Shown: positions 28,599 to 39,597, counted from the stretch's first letter. The stretch: DNA of 64,000 nt from Aquimarina sp. MMG016 (GCF_018100805.1 NZ_JAGJEA010000004.1:1-64000); one strand, 5' to 3'. Program-made: numbers and translations. The notes: generated by a model from the letters alone, not told the origin.

Positions 28599-29882
28599 AT
28601 GCCCAACAAAAAGATTCTCTTTGCCTGCATTCCTGCAGATGGACATTTTAATCCTATGACCCAATTAGCTTTTTATCTTAAAGAAAAAGGATATGATGTG
28701 CGCTGGTATACAGGAAAAGATTATTCGACTAAGCTTAATCAAATGGGAATTCCATATCTTCCATTCCAACAAGCGAAAGAAATAAATATAAAAGAACTCG
28801 ATGAAGCTTACCCTGAGCGCAAAAAATTAAAAGGGATTGCTCATATCAAGTTTGATATCATTAACTTGTTTATCAATAGAATGAAAGATTATTATATAGA
28901 TGTTGAAAAAATCTATAAATCTTTTACGTTTGATATCCTGGTATGCGATAATACATTCCCTGGTCCAATTATAAAAGATAAATTAGAAGTCCCTGTTGCA
29001 AGCATAGGAGTGGTTCCTTTAGCACTTTCTGCTCCAGATATTCCACAATATGGCTTAGGTCATCAACCGGCAACTACCTTTATTGGAAAAAGAAAACAGA
29101 ATTTTATTAAGTTAATGGCAGATAAAATGGTTTTCAGCGAAACCAAAGATGCTTACAATCAATTATTACAATCCTTAGGCCTTCCTCCTGAAGATTATAA
29201 TATTTTTGATGCCTCCCCTTTAAAATCAAGCATATTTCTACAAAACGGTATTCCAGAAATTGATTTCCCAAGAAATTATATGCCAGATTCAGTAAAGTAT
29301 ATCGGAGCACTAGAAGTTTGGAGTAAAAAACAGCTTTCAGAAAATGATAAAGACTGGAAAAATATTCTAGACATTTCTAAAAAAACAATTCTAATATCAC
29401 AAGGAACTATAGAAAAAAACAATAACAAACTAACTATACCGGCTCTAGAAGCATTCAAAGATTCGGACTACAATATACTCGTAGCTACTGCTCATAATGG
29501 TACAAAAGACTTAAAAAAAAGGTATCCTCAAGACAACATCTTTATAGAAAATTACATCAATTATGATACAATAATGCCACTTACAAATCTTTTCATAACT
29601 AACGGAGGATATGGGAGTTCTTTAATTAGCTTAAAGTATGGAGTACCAATGATTACTGCTGGAATTAATGAAGGTAAAAACGAAATCTGTGCAAGATTAG
29701 ATCATAGCGGAGTAAGTATCGATTTAAAAACTGAACGCCCCAGAGTGACCTCATTGAAAAATGCGACTGATAAGATCTTCAATTCTAATACTTTTCTTAA
29801 AAAGGCTAAAGAAGTATCAAAGCAACTACGTTTATACAATACTTTAGAGCTTTGCGAAAGGCATATTATTGAACTCCTATAA
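28599..29882 (+). CDS. UDP-glycosyltransferase (GT1 family, MGT-like)
   Basis: GT-B fold glycosyltransferase of 427 residues, resembling the UDP-glucuronosyl/macrolide glycosyltransferases that decorate small lipophilic molecules. The N-terminal ACIPADGHFNPMTQLA contains the usual catalytic His, and ILVCDNTFPGP its Asp partner region. The C-terminal donor site is FITNGGYGSSLISLKYGVPM; the customary THGG is TNGG here, a change at a residue that normally contacts the diphosphate. A TTG codon immediately precedes ATG 28599, which I took as the start. The gene stands alone and the acceptor is unknown. Confidence 0.85.
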   Translation: MPNKKILFACIPADGHFNPMTQLAFYLKEKGYDVRWYTGKDYSTKLNQMGIPYLPFQQAKEINIKELDEAYPERKKLKGIAHIKFDIINLFINRMKDYYIDVEKIYKSFTFDILVCDNTFPGPIIKDKLEVPVASIGVVPLALSAPDIPQYGLGHQPATTFIGKRKQNFIKLMADKMVFSETKDAYNQLLQSLGLPPEDYNIFDASPLKSSIFLQNGIPEIDFPRNYMPDSVKYIGALEVWSKKQLSENDKDWKNILDISKKTILISQGTIEKNNNKLTIPALEAFKDSDYNILVATAHNGTKDLKKRYPQDNIFIENYINYDTIMPLTNLFITNGGYGSSLISLKYGVPMITAGINEGKNEICARLDHSGVSIDLKTERPRVTSLKNATDKIFNSNTFLKKAKEVSKQLRLYNTLELCERHIIELL

Positions 29883-29898
29883 CCTATCCTTAAAGACT

Positions 29899-30843
29899 CT
29901 ATAAATTAAATGCATTCATCTGCTTATGAGTAGCTTTAAATTCTGCAACCATATCTTCTATAATATTAGCTACTGGTTTAATATCATGAATAAGCCCTGA
30001 AACTTGACCTATTTCTAGTTCTCCCTCTTCGAGATCGCCTTCAAACATACCACGTTTTGCTCTAGCGCGACCTAACAGTGTTTTTAGCTCTTCTAAAGAA
30101 GGCCCTTTGGAATACAACTCTGCCACATCTTGATAAAATTTATTCTTCAGCATCCTAACCGGAGCTAATTCTTTTAGTGTGAGATGTGTATCACCTTCTT
30201 TGGCGTCAACTACCATTTTCTTAAAATCCTCGTGAGAAGAAGCTTCATCACTAGCCACAAATCGGCTACCTACCTGAACTGCATCAGCTCCCAATGCCAT
30301 AACAGCATACATGGCTGCGCCAGTAGCAATTCCCCCCGCAGCAATCAATGGTATATTAATCTTTTCTTTGACCATTGGAATCAAAGTCAAGGTAGTAGTT
30401 TCATCTCTTCCATTATGTCCTCCAGCTTCAAAACCTTCAGCTACTACAGCATCTACACCTGCATCCTGGGCTTTTAAAGCAAATTTTAGGCTACTAACCA
30501 CATGTACAACAGTGATTCCTTGTTCTTTGAGATACGTAGTATATGTCTTAGGATTTCCTGCCGATGTAAATACTATTTTTACTCCTTCTTCTATAATAAT
30601 CTGTATAATCTCCTCAATATTAGGATATAACATTGGCACATTGACTCCAAAAGGCTTATTGGTTGCTTTTTTACATTTTTGTATATGCTCTCTTAAAACA
30701 TCCGGATACATGGAACCTGCCCCAATAAGGCCTAATCCACCTGAATTACTAACCGCACTCGCAAGTTTCCATCCGCTTGCCCAAATCATACCACCTTGGA
30801 TGATAGGATATTGTATATTAAAAAGTTCTTTGATTTTATTCAT
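29899..30843 (-). CDS. Nitronate monooxygenase / FabK-like flavoprotein
   Basis: FMN-dependent TIM-barrel enzyme of 314 residues in the 2-nitropropane dioxygenase family. Motifs are YPIIQGGMIWASGWKLA at the start, GGLGLIGAG, the His-containing AEGFEAGGHNGRDETT near residue 145, and IAAGGIATGAAMYAVMALGADAVQVGSRF for the FMN phosphate. The family includes nitronate monooxygenases and enoyl-ACP reductase II (FabK); sequence inspection does not separate them. It is downstream of mnmA on the same strand, separated by a hairpin repeat. Confidence 0.87.
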   Translation of the reverse strand: MNKIKELFNIQYPIIQGGMIWASGWKLASAVSNSGGLGLIGAGSMYPDVLREHIQKCKKATNKPFGVNVPMLYPNIEEIIQIIIEEGVKIVFTSAGNPKTYTTYLKEQGITVVHVVSSLKFALKAQDAGVDAVVAEGFEAGGHNGRDETTTLTLIPMVKEKINIPLIAAGGIATGAAMYAVMALGADAVQVGSRFVASDEASSHEDFKKMVVDAKEGDTHLTLKELAPVRMLKNKFYQDVAELYSKGPSLEELKTLLGRARAKRGMFEGDLEEGELEIGQVSGLIHDIKPVANIIEDMVAEFKATHKQMNAFNL

Positions 30844-30859
30844 TAAAACTATTATTAAA

Positions 30860-30892
30860 AGACCTGCCAGGTTTTTAAAACCTGGCAGGTCT
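30860..30892. repeat. REP-like palindrome between mnmA and the flavoprotein gene
   Basis: A near-perfect inverted repeat: 30860-30874 pairs with 30878-30892, core ACCTGCCAGG/CCTGGCAGGT, with a minimal loop. There is a T tract on one side and an A tract on the other, so it could terminate transcription. Palindromes built on ACCTGNCAGGT are, from memory, scattered through many flavobacterial genomes. Confidence 0.6.
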
Positions 30893-30905
30893 CATATCGT
30901 ATTTT

Positions 30906-32096
30906 TTAAGAAATTACTCCAGACCCAACCAACTCATCTTCCAGATACCAAGCCACAAATTGTCCTTCGGTTATCGCACTCTGGTTATTGTCAAAAACCA
31001 CATACATCCCTGAATCTACCTGATACAGCCTAGCTTTATCCAGAGGTTGTCTATATCGTATCCTGGCCATTACTTCCATTTCCTGATCTACCTGAAGTCT
31101 TAGGTCCTCTCGTACCCAATGTAGTTCTTCATTAGATATAAACAATGCTTTACGATATAAACCAGGATGATTTTTTCCTTGACCAGTATAAATAGTATTG
31201 GTTTCTACATCGGTTTCTATAACAAAAAGAGGTTCAGGTGTTCCTCCTACAGCCAAACCTTTTCGTTGCCCCTTAGTATAATAATGAGCTCCTTGATGTT
31301 GTCCCACTACTTTCCCTTCATCAATAGCATATCTATATTTTGTTGAAAGAAACTCTAATTCTTCAAGTTTTGAACTAAAATCAGGTATTTCTTTGTGATA
31401 TTTCTCTTCTCCAGCAGGTATTTCTATAATATTACCTTGTTTAGGCTGTAGCTTTTGCTGAAGGAATTCAGGTAAACGAACTTTTCCAATAAAGCATAAT
31501 CCTTGAGAGTCCTTTTTATCTGCTGTTACTAAATCTTGACTTGCGGCTATTTCTCTAACTTCAGGTTTTAATAGTTCTCCAACCGGAAAAAGTGTTTTAG
31601 ATAATTGTTCCTGAGATAATTGACATAAAAAGTAGGATTGATCTTTATTAGGATCTTTTCCTGCTAATAAACGATGTACTTCCTTGCCATCCTTAGCAAT
31701 TGTTTCTTTTCTGCAATAATGTCCTGTAGCCACATAATCAGCGCCTAGAGATAAAGCTATTTTTAGAAAAACATCAAACTTGATCTCGCGATTACATAAT
31801 ACATCAGGATTAGGAGTACGCCCTTTTTCATACTCATTAAACATATAGTCTACAATACGCTCTTTATATTGTTCACTAAGATCAACGGTCTGAAACGGAA
31901 TCCCTAATTTCTCTGCCACTAATAAAGCATCATTACTATCGTCCAGCCAAGGGCATTCATCAGAAATAGTTACAGAATCGTCGTGCCAGTTCTTCATAAA
32001 CAAGCCAATTACCTCATACCCTTGCTCTTTTAACAAATATGCGGCTACACTGGAATCTACTCCACCTGACAATCCTACAATAACTCTATTACTCAT
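30906..32096 (-). CDS. mnmA: tRNA-specific 2-thiouridylase
   Basis: Adds sulfur at C2 of the wobble uridine U34 in tRNA-Lys, -Glu and -Gln. The 396-residue protein has the PP-loop [16 protein letters not shown] at its start, the first catalytic Cys in [13 protein letters not shown], the second in [10 protein letters not shown], and the RNA-binding stretch ATGHYCRKE. Length slightly exceeds the E. coli protein (368) because of an insert before the C-terminal barrel. All catalytic residues are present. Confidence 0.95.
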   Translation of the reverse strand: MSNRVIVGLSGGVDSSVAAYLLKEQGYEVIGLFMKNWHDDSVTISDECPWLDDSNDALLVAEKLGIPFQTVDLSEQYKERIVDYMFNEYEKGRTPNPDVLCNREIKFDVFLKIALSLGADYVATGHYCRKETIAKDGKEVHRLLAGKDPNKDQSYFLCQLSQEQLSKTLFPVGELLKPEVREIAASQDLVTADKKDSQGLCFIGKVRLPEFLQQKLQPKQGNIIEIPAGEEKYHKEIPDFSSKLEELEFLSTKYRYAIDEGKVVGQHQGAHYYTKGQRKGLAVGGTPEPLFVIETDVETNTIYTGQGKNHPGLYRKALFISNEELHWVREDLRLQVDQEMEVMARIRYRQPLDKARLYQVDSGMYVVFDNNQSAITEGQFVAWYLEDELVGSGVIS

Positions 32097-32208
32097 TTTT
32101 ACTTCTTCCTATCAAAATTCATTGCAAAAATAGTAAATAAAAAAAGCAACACTTTCGTATTGCTATAAGGTTTTATCTATACTTCAATTTTATAAATTGA
32201 TACCAATA

Positions 32209-32892
32209 CTATCCTCTTTTTTGTAAAGGAAATAGTTTGCGCTCATCAAGCTTACCATCTTTATAATAACTCCAGATACCATCTTTACGATCTCTCTTAT
32301 AATTACCCTCTATAATTAGATTGCCGCTAGTGTCATAATATTTGGTTTGCCCGTGTAATTGATCATTTTCATAGGTAAACTCCTTAATAACAATACCTTC
32401 TTCGGAATAAATTATTCGTTTACCATTTCTCTTCCCGTTTGTATAATGTGTCTTTTCGGTAAGTTTTCCATTTTCGAAATATGTCAATTGCTCACCTTCC
32501 AACTTACCTGTTTTATAATGTTCAACCATCATAATCTTATCAGAACCGTTATGATAATATTGCCAAACTCCTACTCTATTCTTTCCTATCATTTTTCCTT
32601 CGCTAACAAGTCCTCCTTTTGCTGTAAAATATTTTACTATTACAGTATCACTATTCTTAGAGAATGTCTTGATTGCAGTTGGCTGTTCTCCGCTACTAGG
32701 CTTGTAGAACTTAAACTCCCCTACTTCCTTTCCATGCTCAAAAGTTCCTTCATATCTGATCTGTTTACTGTTTTCATACTTTTTCTTCCATTTCCCATGT
32801 CTTTTTCCTTCAGCATCAAAAGCATTATACTCTTGTCCGATAACTAGAAATGAATTCAAAATAAAAACACAAAATAAAAGTACACCTCGCAT
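32209..32892 (-). CDS. Secreted MORN-repeat protein (YwqK-like)
   Basis: A 227-residue exported protein. A signal peptide (LLFCVFILNSFLVIGQ) is followed by about eight MORN_2-type units such as GKWKKKYENSKQIRYEGTF, GKLTEKTHYTNGKRNGKRI and GVWQYYHNGSDKIMMVE. Databases often call this family YwqK antitoxin, but nothing here suggests a toxin-antitoxin pair. The role is unknown. The gene stands alone between mnmA and the divergent fasciclin lipoprotein. Confidence 0.82.
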   Translation of the reverse strand: MRGVLLFCVFILNSFLVIGQEYNAFDAEGKRHGKWKKKYENSKQIRYEGTFEHGKEVGEFKFYKPSSGEQPTAIKTFSKNSDTVIVKYFTAKGGLVSEGKMIGKNRVGVWQYYHNGSDKIMMVEHYKTGKLEGEQLTYFENGKLTEKTHYTNGKRNGKRIIYSEEGIVIKEFTYENDQLHGQTKYYDTSGNLIIEGNYKRDRKDGIWSYYKDGKLDERKLFPLQKRG

Positions 32893-33164
32893 TATTTGGT
32901 TTGTTTTTTAGGTCATAGTTTTCAAAATAGCACTTTTTCAAAAAGTATACCAAATATTAATTCAAAATAAATTCTATACTTGCATAAACTTTTAAATACT
33001 ACATCGAGAAATCTTACAAAAAAAACATTAATGTTTCACAAAAACGTCTTGATTGCTGTTAAAACCAAAGTCATTAACGTTTCTTTAACTCGAAATACAA
33101 AAATATCAATTTGAAAATATCGTTCTTCAGATTGAACAAATTTTAACTTTTAAAACTCAAAAAC

Positions 33165-34151
33165 ATGAGATTTATTTCAATTTTTTCTAAAGCCGCCATT
33201 GTTGCTGCTTTAGTATTCGGCACAACATCTTGTAGTGATGATGATGATAATATTATTACACCACCAGTTGTTTTAGATATTGTTGAAACTGCACAAACTA
33301 CTGCTGATTTATCCAGTTTGGTGGCAGCTTTAGGTGTTGCTGATGGTGATCTGGCCACAGTTTTAGGCGGAGATGGACCATATACCGTTCTAGCTCCAAC
33401 CAATGATGCTTTTGAAAAGTTTCTGACTGATAATGGTTTTAATACTGACCTTAGCGATGTCCCAACAGATCTCTTACAGGCTATTCTTTTAAATCATGTA
33501 ATCTCTGGTGAAGTTAGATCCTCTGATCTTGAATCAGGTGATGGAGCTGGATACAGATCGACTTTGTCTCCAGGTCCTGTTGATGATACCAACCTGAATT
33601 TGTACTTTAACACTTCTTCTGGAGTTCAGTTTAATGGAATTTCTACAGTAACTACTGCAAATATTGAAGCTACTAATGGTATTATACATATTGTAGATGC
33701 CGTAATAGGATTGCCAGATGTTACTACTTTTGTAACTGCCGATCCTAATTTTTCGAGATTAGAAGAAGCACTGACTGCCCATGACTTTACCTATGTAACA
33801 ACTTTACAAGGTGATGGTCCATTTACAGTATTTGCTCCTAATAATGCTGCATTTGATGCTTTGTTAGCAACTGAAGATACCTGGAATGTTCCTGGGGATA
33901 TCCAGAAAGCCACTTTAGAAACTGCCTTAAACACTCATGTGATTTCTGGAAAAAATCTTAGAGAAGCTGATTTAGCTGATGGAGAAGAAACTACTTTAGG
34001 AGGAGGAATATTAATAGATGCAACAAATAAAACTGTTTCTGATGGTTCTGATCCTGTTATCGAAAGTTCTATAATTACTACTAATGTTCAAGCGGCTAAC
34101 GGTGTTATACACGTGATCGACAATGTACTGCTTATTGGCAGGCCTTTGTAA
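33165..34151 (+). CDS. Surface lipoprotein with two fasciclin (FAS1) domains
   Basis: A 328-residue lipoprotein. The lipobox ends at Cys23 (FGTTSC) and is followed directly by SDDDDN, matching the acidic lipoprotein export signal described for Bacteroidota that directs lipoproteins to the cell surface. Two FAS1 domains follow, about 40-180 and 185-328. Each has the paired signatures DGPYTVLAPTNDAFEKFL or DGPFTVFAPNNAAFDALL and ATNGIIHIVDAVI or AANGVIHVIDNVL. FAS1 domains mediate adhesion or matrix binding. A bidirectional terminator follows. Confidence 0.92.
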   Translation: MRFISIFSKAAIVAALVFGTTSCSDDDDNIITPPVVLDIVETAQTTADLSSLVAALGVADGDLATVLGGDGPYTVLAPTNDAFEKFLTDNGFNTDLSDVPTDLLQAILLNHVISGEVRSSDLESGDGAGYRSTLSPGPVDDTNLNLYFNTSSGVQFNGISTVTTANIEATNGIIHIVDAVIGLPDVTTFVTADPNFSRLEEALTAHDFTYVTTLQGDGPFTVFAPNNAAFDALLATEDTWNVPGDIQKATLETALNTHVISGKNLREADLADGEETTLGGGILIDATNKTVSDGSDPVIESSIITTNVQAANGVIHVIDNVLLIGRPL

Positions 34152-34166
34152 TCAATAATAATGCAA

Positions 34167-34198
34167 AAAAAATGCCTGCTTTACAACAGGCATTTTTT
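34167..34198. terminator. Bidirectional terminator between the FAS1 gene and yidC
   Basis: A 12-bp perfect stem (34167-34178 with 34187-34198, core TGCCTG/CAGGCA) with an 8-base loop, and A/T tracts on both sides, lies between convergent genes. Confidence 0.9.
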
Positions 34199-34206
34199 GT
34201 TACTAT

Positions 34207-36099
34207 TTACTTCTTAGCTTTAGCTTTTTGTTGCTGCTCTGCTTGCTCCATTAATTCTTTCATCTTTTTCTGGAACTTACCTTGCTTTTTAGGTTTTTTC
34301 TTATTCTCCTGAATCTTAGCGTGGATTTTATCTTCATCAATAATTACATTCTTAATCACTAACATAATACCGATAGTAATCAGGTTAGAAATGAAGTAAT
34401 ACAATGATAATCCACTTGCATAATTATTAAAGAACACCAACATCATTAGTGGAGACAGATACATTATAAATTTCATATTAGGCATACCTGGCTGTTGGGT
34501 CTGCATCGTTTGCCCTGTAGTCATCATCATATAGATAAATATGGCTATCGAAGCTAATATTGGGAATAAACTAATATGATCACCATAAAAAGGTATCTCA
34601 AAAGGTAGTTTAGCAATTGTATCATAACTAGATAAATCATCAGCCCATAAGAAACTCTTTTGTCTTAATTGAAATGCACTAGGGAAGAAATTAAATAATG
34701 CATAAAACACCGGAATCTGCATCAGAGCTGGCAAACAACCACTCATAGGATTCACACCCGCTTTACCATATAAAGCCATAGTCTCCTGCTGCTTCTTCAT
34801 GGCATTGTCTTTATACTTCTCATTAATTTCTGTAATCTCTGGACGTAAAACTTTCATTTTAGCTTGAGATAGATAGGACTTATAAGTAACCGGAGACAAT
34901 ACAATTCGCACGATAATGGTCATTACCACAATCGCAATACCATAAGGCAAGAAACTACTTAAGAATGCAAAAAATGGGATAAATAAATATCTATTGATAA
35001 CCCCAAATATACCCCAACCAAGAGGAACAATTTCGTCTAGATTACGCTTATATGAATTAAGAATTTTATAATCCGTAGGACCGTAATACCAATCCATAGC
35101 ATAGTTTAGTTCTCCACCTTGTAATTCCAGAGGCATTGATGCCGAAAATTCTTTAGTTACCTTAATATCTTTATCATCTAATTCTGTATGACCAGCAATA
35201 TTTTTGGAAGCAAAAGAAGCTGTTTTAAAAGGAGTATCAGTTAAAAGGATAGATGTAAAGAAGTGTTGCTTAAATCCAACCCAACTTACATCTTCTTCTT
35301 TATCATCAGAGAACTCTCCTTGCCCGGTAAAATCATCTTTATCTCCTTCATATTCATAATGTATATCTGTATATCGATTCTCATAGGTAGCACTTTTAGC
35401 ATGCCTGATAGCTTGTAATTTCCAATCCAGATTGATTTCTTGACTACTATTAATTACTTGTTGTAATCCTTGTGATCGAATTGTAAAATCTAACATATAA
35501 TCGTTAGGCTTTAACTCATATCTATATTCTAAAAACTTAGTATCTGAAACTTTTAGCTTCATTGATAGGATAGTATTCTCTCCGCTTTTAGAAATTGTAG
35601 GTTCAAAGAATAGATCTTTTGTATTTAAGATTCGATTATCAGTAGTTCCAAAATGGAGATTAAAAGAAGCGTTTTTACCATCTTTAATTAAATAAACAGG
35701 AACAGAGTCATAGGTTTTAAAGTTCTTAAGCAAAGCTTCCGAAATATATCCTCCTCTATTATTTATCTTTAGACTTAATACTTCATTCTCTATTTTAGTG
35801 AATTCATCTTTAGCAGAAGGCAGACTAGCAGAATATGCAAAAGCTCCTAATTGAGATTTTGCATTAGCCAATGCAAGGGAATCCCCAGGATTAGCTACAA
35901 TTGCCTGATTTTCTGCAACAAAATCCGCTGTTTTATTATCTTTTTCAGTATTTTTCTCAGCTTCTACCTGCTCTTTTTTTGCTTTTTCAGCTTCAATTTC
36001 TTCCGGAGTTGGTTGGTTTAGATAGAATATCCATAATATGATTCCGAAAATAAGTGCATATCCAATTATCGAGTTAAGGTCAAATTTCTTTTCTTCCAT
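34207..36099 (-). CDS. yidC: Membrane protein insertase YidC
   Basis: Inserts and folds inner-membrane proteins, alone or with SecYEG. The 630 residues have the Gram-negative plan: an N-terminal helix (IGYALIFGIILWIFYL), a charged linker, a periplasmic beta domain of about 270 residues, then the conserved helical core from about 370 with IVVMTIIVRIVLSPVTYKS and GCLPALMQIPVFYALFNFF. The tail is lysine-rich (KKPKKQGKFQKKMKE), as expected for ribosome contact. It lies downstream of pyrG on the same strand, separated by a long hairpin. Confidence 0.96.
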   Translation of the reverse strand: MEEKKFDLNSIIGYALIFGIILWIFYLNQPTPEEIEAEKAKKEQVEAEKNTEKDNKTADFVAENQAIVANPGDSLALANAKSQLGAFAYSASLPSAKDEFTKIENEVLSLKINNRGGYISEALLKNFKTYDSVPVYLIKDGKNASFNLHFGTTDNRILNTKDLFFEPTISKSGENTILSMKLKVSDTKFLEYRYELKPNDYMLDFTIRSQGLQQVINSSQEINLDWKLQAIRHAKSATYENRYTDIHYEYEGDKDDFTGQGEFSDDKEEDVSWVGFKQHFFTSILLTDTPFKTASFASKNIAGHTELDDKDIKVTKEFSASMPLELQGGELNYAMDWYYGPTDYKILNSYKRNLDEIVPLGWGIFGVINRYLFIPFFAFLSSFLPYGIAIVVMTIIVRIVLSPVTYKSYLSQAKMKVLRPEITEINEKYKDNAMKKQQETMALYGKAGVNPMSGCLPALMQIPVFYALFNFFPSAFQLRQKSFLWADDLSSYDTIAKLPFEIPFYGDHISLFPILASIAIFIYMMMTTGQTMQTQQPGMPNMKFIMYLSPLMMLVFFNNYASGLSLYYFISNLITIGIMLVIKNVIIDEDKIHAKIQENKKKPKKQGKFQKKMKELMEQAEQQQKAKAKK

Positions 36100-36114
36100 G
36101 TATGATTACGTGTA

Positions 36115-36148
36115 AAAAGCCTTTATCTGACGACTCAGAAAGGCTTTT
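36115..36148 (-). terminator. Long hairpin between pyrG and yidC
   Basis: A 10-bp outer stem (36115-36124 with 36139-36148, core AAAGCCTTT) encloses a second stem (TCTGA at 36126-36130, TCAGA at 36135-36139), followed on the minus strand by a T tract. It should end or attenuate pyrG transcription before yidC. Confidence 0.75.
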
Positions 36149-36198
36149 AGAATTATATATTATTATTTTGATGTCAATTATCTAGCCAATCCGTATAT

Positions 36199-37860
<1,662 letters not shown>

Positions 37861-37872
37861 TTAAATTTTGCG

Positions 37873-37900
37873 CAAAAATACAAAGAAGTACTGAAACCAA
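37873..37900 (-). promoter_or_regulatory. Promoter of pyrG
   Basis: On the minus strand TTG at 37900-37898, a 17-base spacer and TATTTTTG at 37880-37873 match the Bacteroidetes consensus, giving a leader of roughly 30 bases before the pyrG ATG. Confidence 0.5.
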
Positions 37901-37995
37901 GTATTGAAAATCGCGCAATATTATTGGAACTTATTCAGAATTCTTCAACAGTCTAAAAAACCGAATATGAATTATTAATCTTTGTTTAAAAAACA

Positions 37996-38019
37996 AAATC
38001 CCGTCTCTCGACAGGATTT
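37996..38019 (-). terminator. Terminator after the DUF5606 gene
   Basis: A 10-bp stem with one G-U pair (37996-38005 with 38010-38019) and a four-base loop is followed on the minus strand by a T-rich tract; it lies 22 bases beyond the stop codon. Confidence 0.75.
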
Positions 38020-38040
38020 CTATTCTTTATATTAATCGAT

Positions 38041-38469
38041 CTATTCCTCTTCCTCAGAAGTTTTATCATCTCCTTCTTCAGGTTCTGAGAAATCTGTAAA
38101 ACCTTTAGATTGCAAAATATTATACCACTGAATCACTTTTTTCATATCACTGGCATACACTCTATCTTCATCATAATCAGGCAAGACTTCGCTAAAATAT
38201 GCTTCTAATTTGTTTTTAGATTCTTTGTGACTTATTGCTTTCTCACCATTTTCTTTCTCTTGAATTTTTTTAAAAATTTCTCTTAAAGGAACTTCTTCAG
38301 TGAATGTATAAATTGCAATTTCGCTAAGCACACTTACATTATGTCTTATGCTTACAGAAATCTTCTTACCGTCTATTAATGATTCTGCAAGAAAACCGCT
38401 TCTTGTTTGTGTTTTCAACTCATATAAACCAGGCTTACCTGAAATTGCTAATATTTTATCTAAGCTCAT
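38041..38469 (-). CDS. DUF5606 protein
   Basis: A 142-residue soluble protein conserved in Bacteroidota. The first half resembles a small beta barrel (DKILAISGKPGLYELKTQTRSGFLAESLIDGKK, shown here only in part: ISGKPGLYELK). The second half contains VLPDYDEDRVYASDMKKVIQ and ends in an acidic tail. The function is not known to me. It is often next to def and ruvX in this group, as it is here, with 89 bases between it and def. Confidence 0.8.
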   Translation of the reverse strand: MSLDKILAISGKPGLYELKTQTRSGFLAESLIDGKKISVSIRHNVSVLSEIAIYTFTEEVPLREIFKKIQEKENGEKAISHKESKNKLEAYFSEVLPDYDEDRVYASDMKKVIQWYNILQSKGFTDFSEPEEGDDKTSEEEE

Positions 38470-38558
38470 AATTTTCTTTTGAAAGTTGGCAAATATCTAT
38501 AGTTCGTTTTAAAAAATCAAACAATAGCCAACATAAAATTTAAAAGTATACTCAAAAA

Positions 38559-39149
38559 CTATCTTACTTTTTTCGCTAAGGGAAAACGCATACGATAATC
38601 AGCACTAATTTTACCTTTTGAGATATTTGCGAGTTTACCCTTAATAAGTCGTTTTTTTAAACTCGACAATTTATCCGTAAACAAAACACCTTCAATATGA
38701 TCATACTCATGCTGGATCACCCTTGCCGCTAATCCATCATAGGTTTCGGTATGCTCTACAAAGTTCTCATCCAGGTATTTTATCTTAATCGTCTCATTAC
38801 GAAACACATCTTCTCTGATATCAGGAATACTCAAACAACCTTCTGTAAATGCCCATTCGTCTCCTGTTTCTTCAAGAATAGTAGCATTAATAAATACTTT
38901 TCTGAAATCCTTCAATTGGCTGCTTTCCTCTTCTGTTAATTCATCATCGTCCGCAAAAGGCTCTGTATCGACTATAAATACCCTAATTGGCAAACCAATC
39001 TGTGGTGCTGCCAATCCAACCCCTTGAGCATTATACATAGTCTCAAACATGTTTTCCAAAAGCTCAGAAAACTTTGGATAATCTTTAGTAATATCTTTTG
39101 CTTTTTTCTTCAATACCGGATCTCCGTAAGCGACAATTGGAAGTATCAT
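38559..39149 (-). CDS. def: Peptide deformylase
   Basis: Metalloenzyme that removes the formyl group from nascent proteins. The three signature motifs are present: GVGLAAPQIG, EGCLSIP with the metal Cys, and QHEYDHIEG with the two His ligands and catalytic Glu. The 196-residue length is slightly above the usual 170-190 because of an acidic insert (EPFADDDELTEEESS) near residue 75, common in Bacteroidota. ruvX lies 24 bases upstream on the same strand. Confidence 0.96.
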   Translation of the reverse strand: MILPIVAYGDPVLKKKAKDITKDYPKFSELLENMFETMYNAQGVGLAAPQIGLPIRVFIVDTEPFADDDELTEEESSQLKDFRKVFINATILEETGDEWAFTEGCLSIPDIREDVFRNETIKIKYLDENFVEHTETYDGLAARVIQHEYDHIEGVLFTDKLSSLKKRLIKGKLANISKGKISADYRMRFPLAKKVR

Positions 39150-39173
39150 ATTCTAAATTACTTATTTATATTA

Positions 39174-39584
39174 TTATTGATTATACAAATAGTCCTGAAG
39201 TATAATCGTTGCACTAATCTGATCTACTAATGCCTTATTTCTTCTTTTCTTTTTCGAAATCCCGCTGGCAAGCATAGTATCAAAAGCCATTTTAGAAGTA
39301 AAACGTTCGTCTATTCTCTTTATTGGAATTTCAGGAAGCTCGTTTGTTAATTTTTCTAAAAAAGGCTGAATTAATTTTTCACTTTCTGAAGCCTCTCCGT
39401 GCAACCTTTTCGGTTCTCCTACTATAAAAAGCTCCACTGCTTCTTGAGCAACATAATCTTTTAGCCAGGATAATAGATCTTTAGTATCAACCGTAGTTAA
39501 TCCGGAAGCTATAATCTGAGATTCATCCGTAACAGCTATCCCGCATCGTTTACCACCATAATCTATTGCTAGAATTCTTGCCAT
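39174..39584 (-). CDS. ruvX: YqgF/RuvX family putative Holliday junction resolvase
   Basis: RNase H-fold nuclease of 136 residues, implicated in pre-16S rRNA 5' processing and sometimes called a Holliday junction resolvase. ILAIDYGGKRCGIAVTD carries the first catalytic Asp, VGEPKRLHGEAS the middle motif, and KRIDERFTSKMA the acidic residues; ALVDQISATIILQDYL supplies the last Asp. It heads the ruvX-def(-DUF5606) run and is divergent from dapD. Confidence 0.92.
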   Translation of the reverse strand: MARILAIDYGGKRCGIAVTDESQIIASGLTTVDTKDLLSWLKDYVAQEAVELFIVGEPKRLHGEASESEKLIQPFLEKLTNELPEIPIKRIDERFTSKMAFDTMLASGISKKKRRNKALVDQISATIILQDYLYNQ

Positions 39585-39597
39585 AAGAACTTTTCTG

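Noticed and set aside
30311-31033. Long plus-strand open frame of 240 codons
   Set aside because: It lies antisense to the flavoprotein gene and the end of mnmA, crosses the palindrome between them, and its translation is low-complexity with no known motif, whereas the opposite strand encodes intact conserved enzymes.
32359-32847. Plus-strand open frame of 162 codons
   Set aside because: It is fully antisense to the MORN-repeat gene, whose repeats are clear, and gives a Cys/Phe-rich translation typical of shadow frames.
32209-32892. Antitoxin of a toxin-antitoxin system
   Set aside because: The YwqK label exists for the repeat family, but this protein has a signal peptide and no toxin-like partner next to it.
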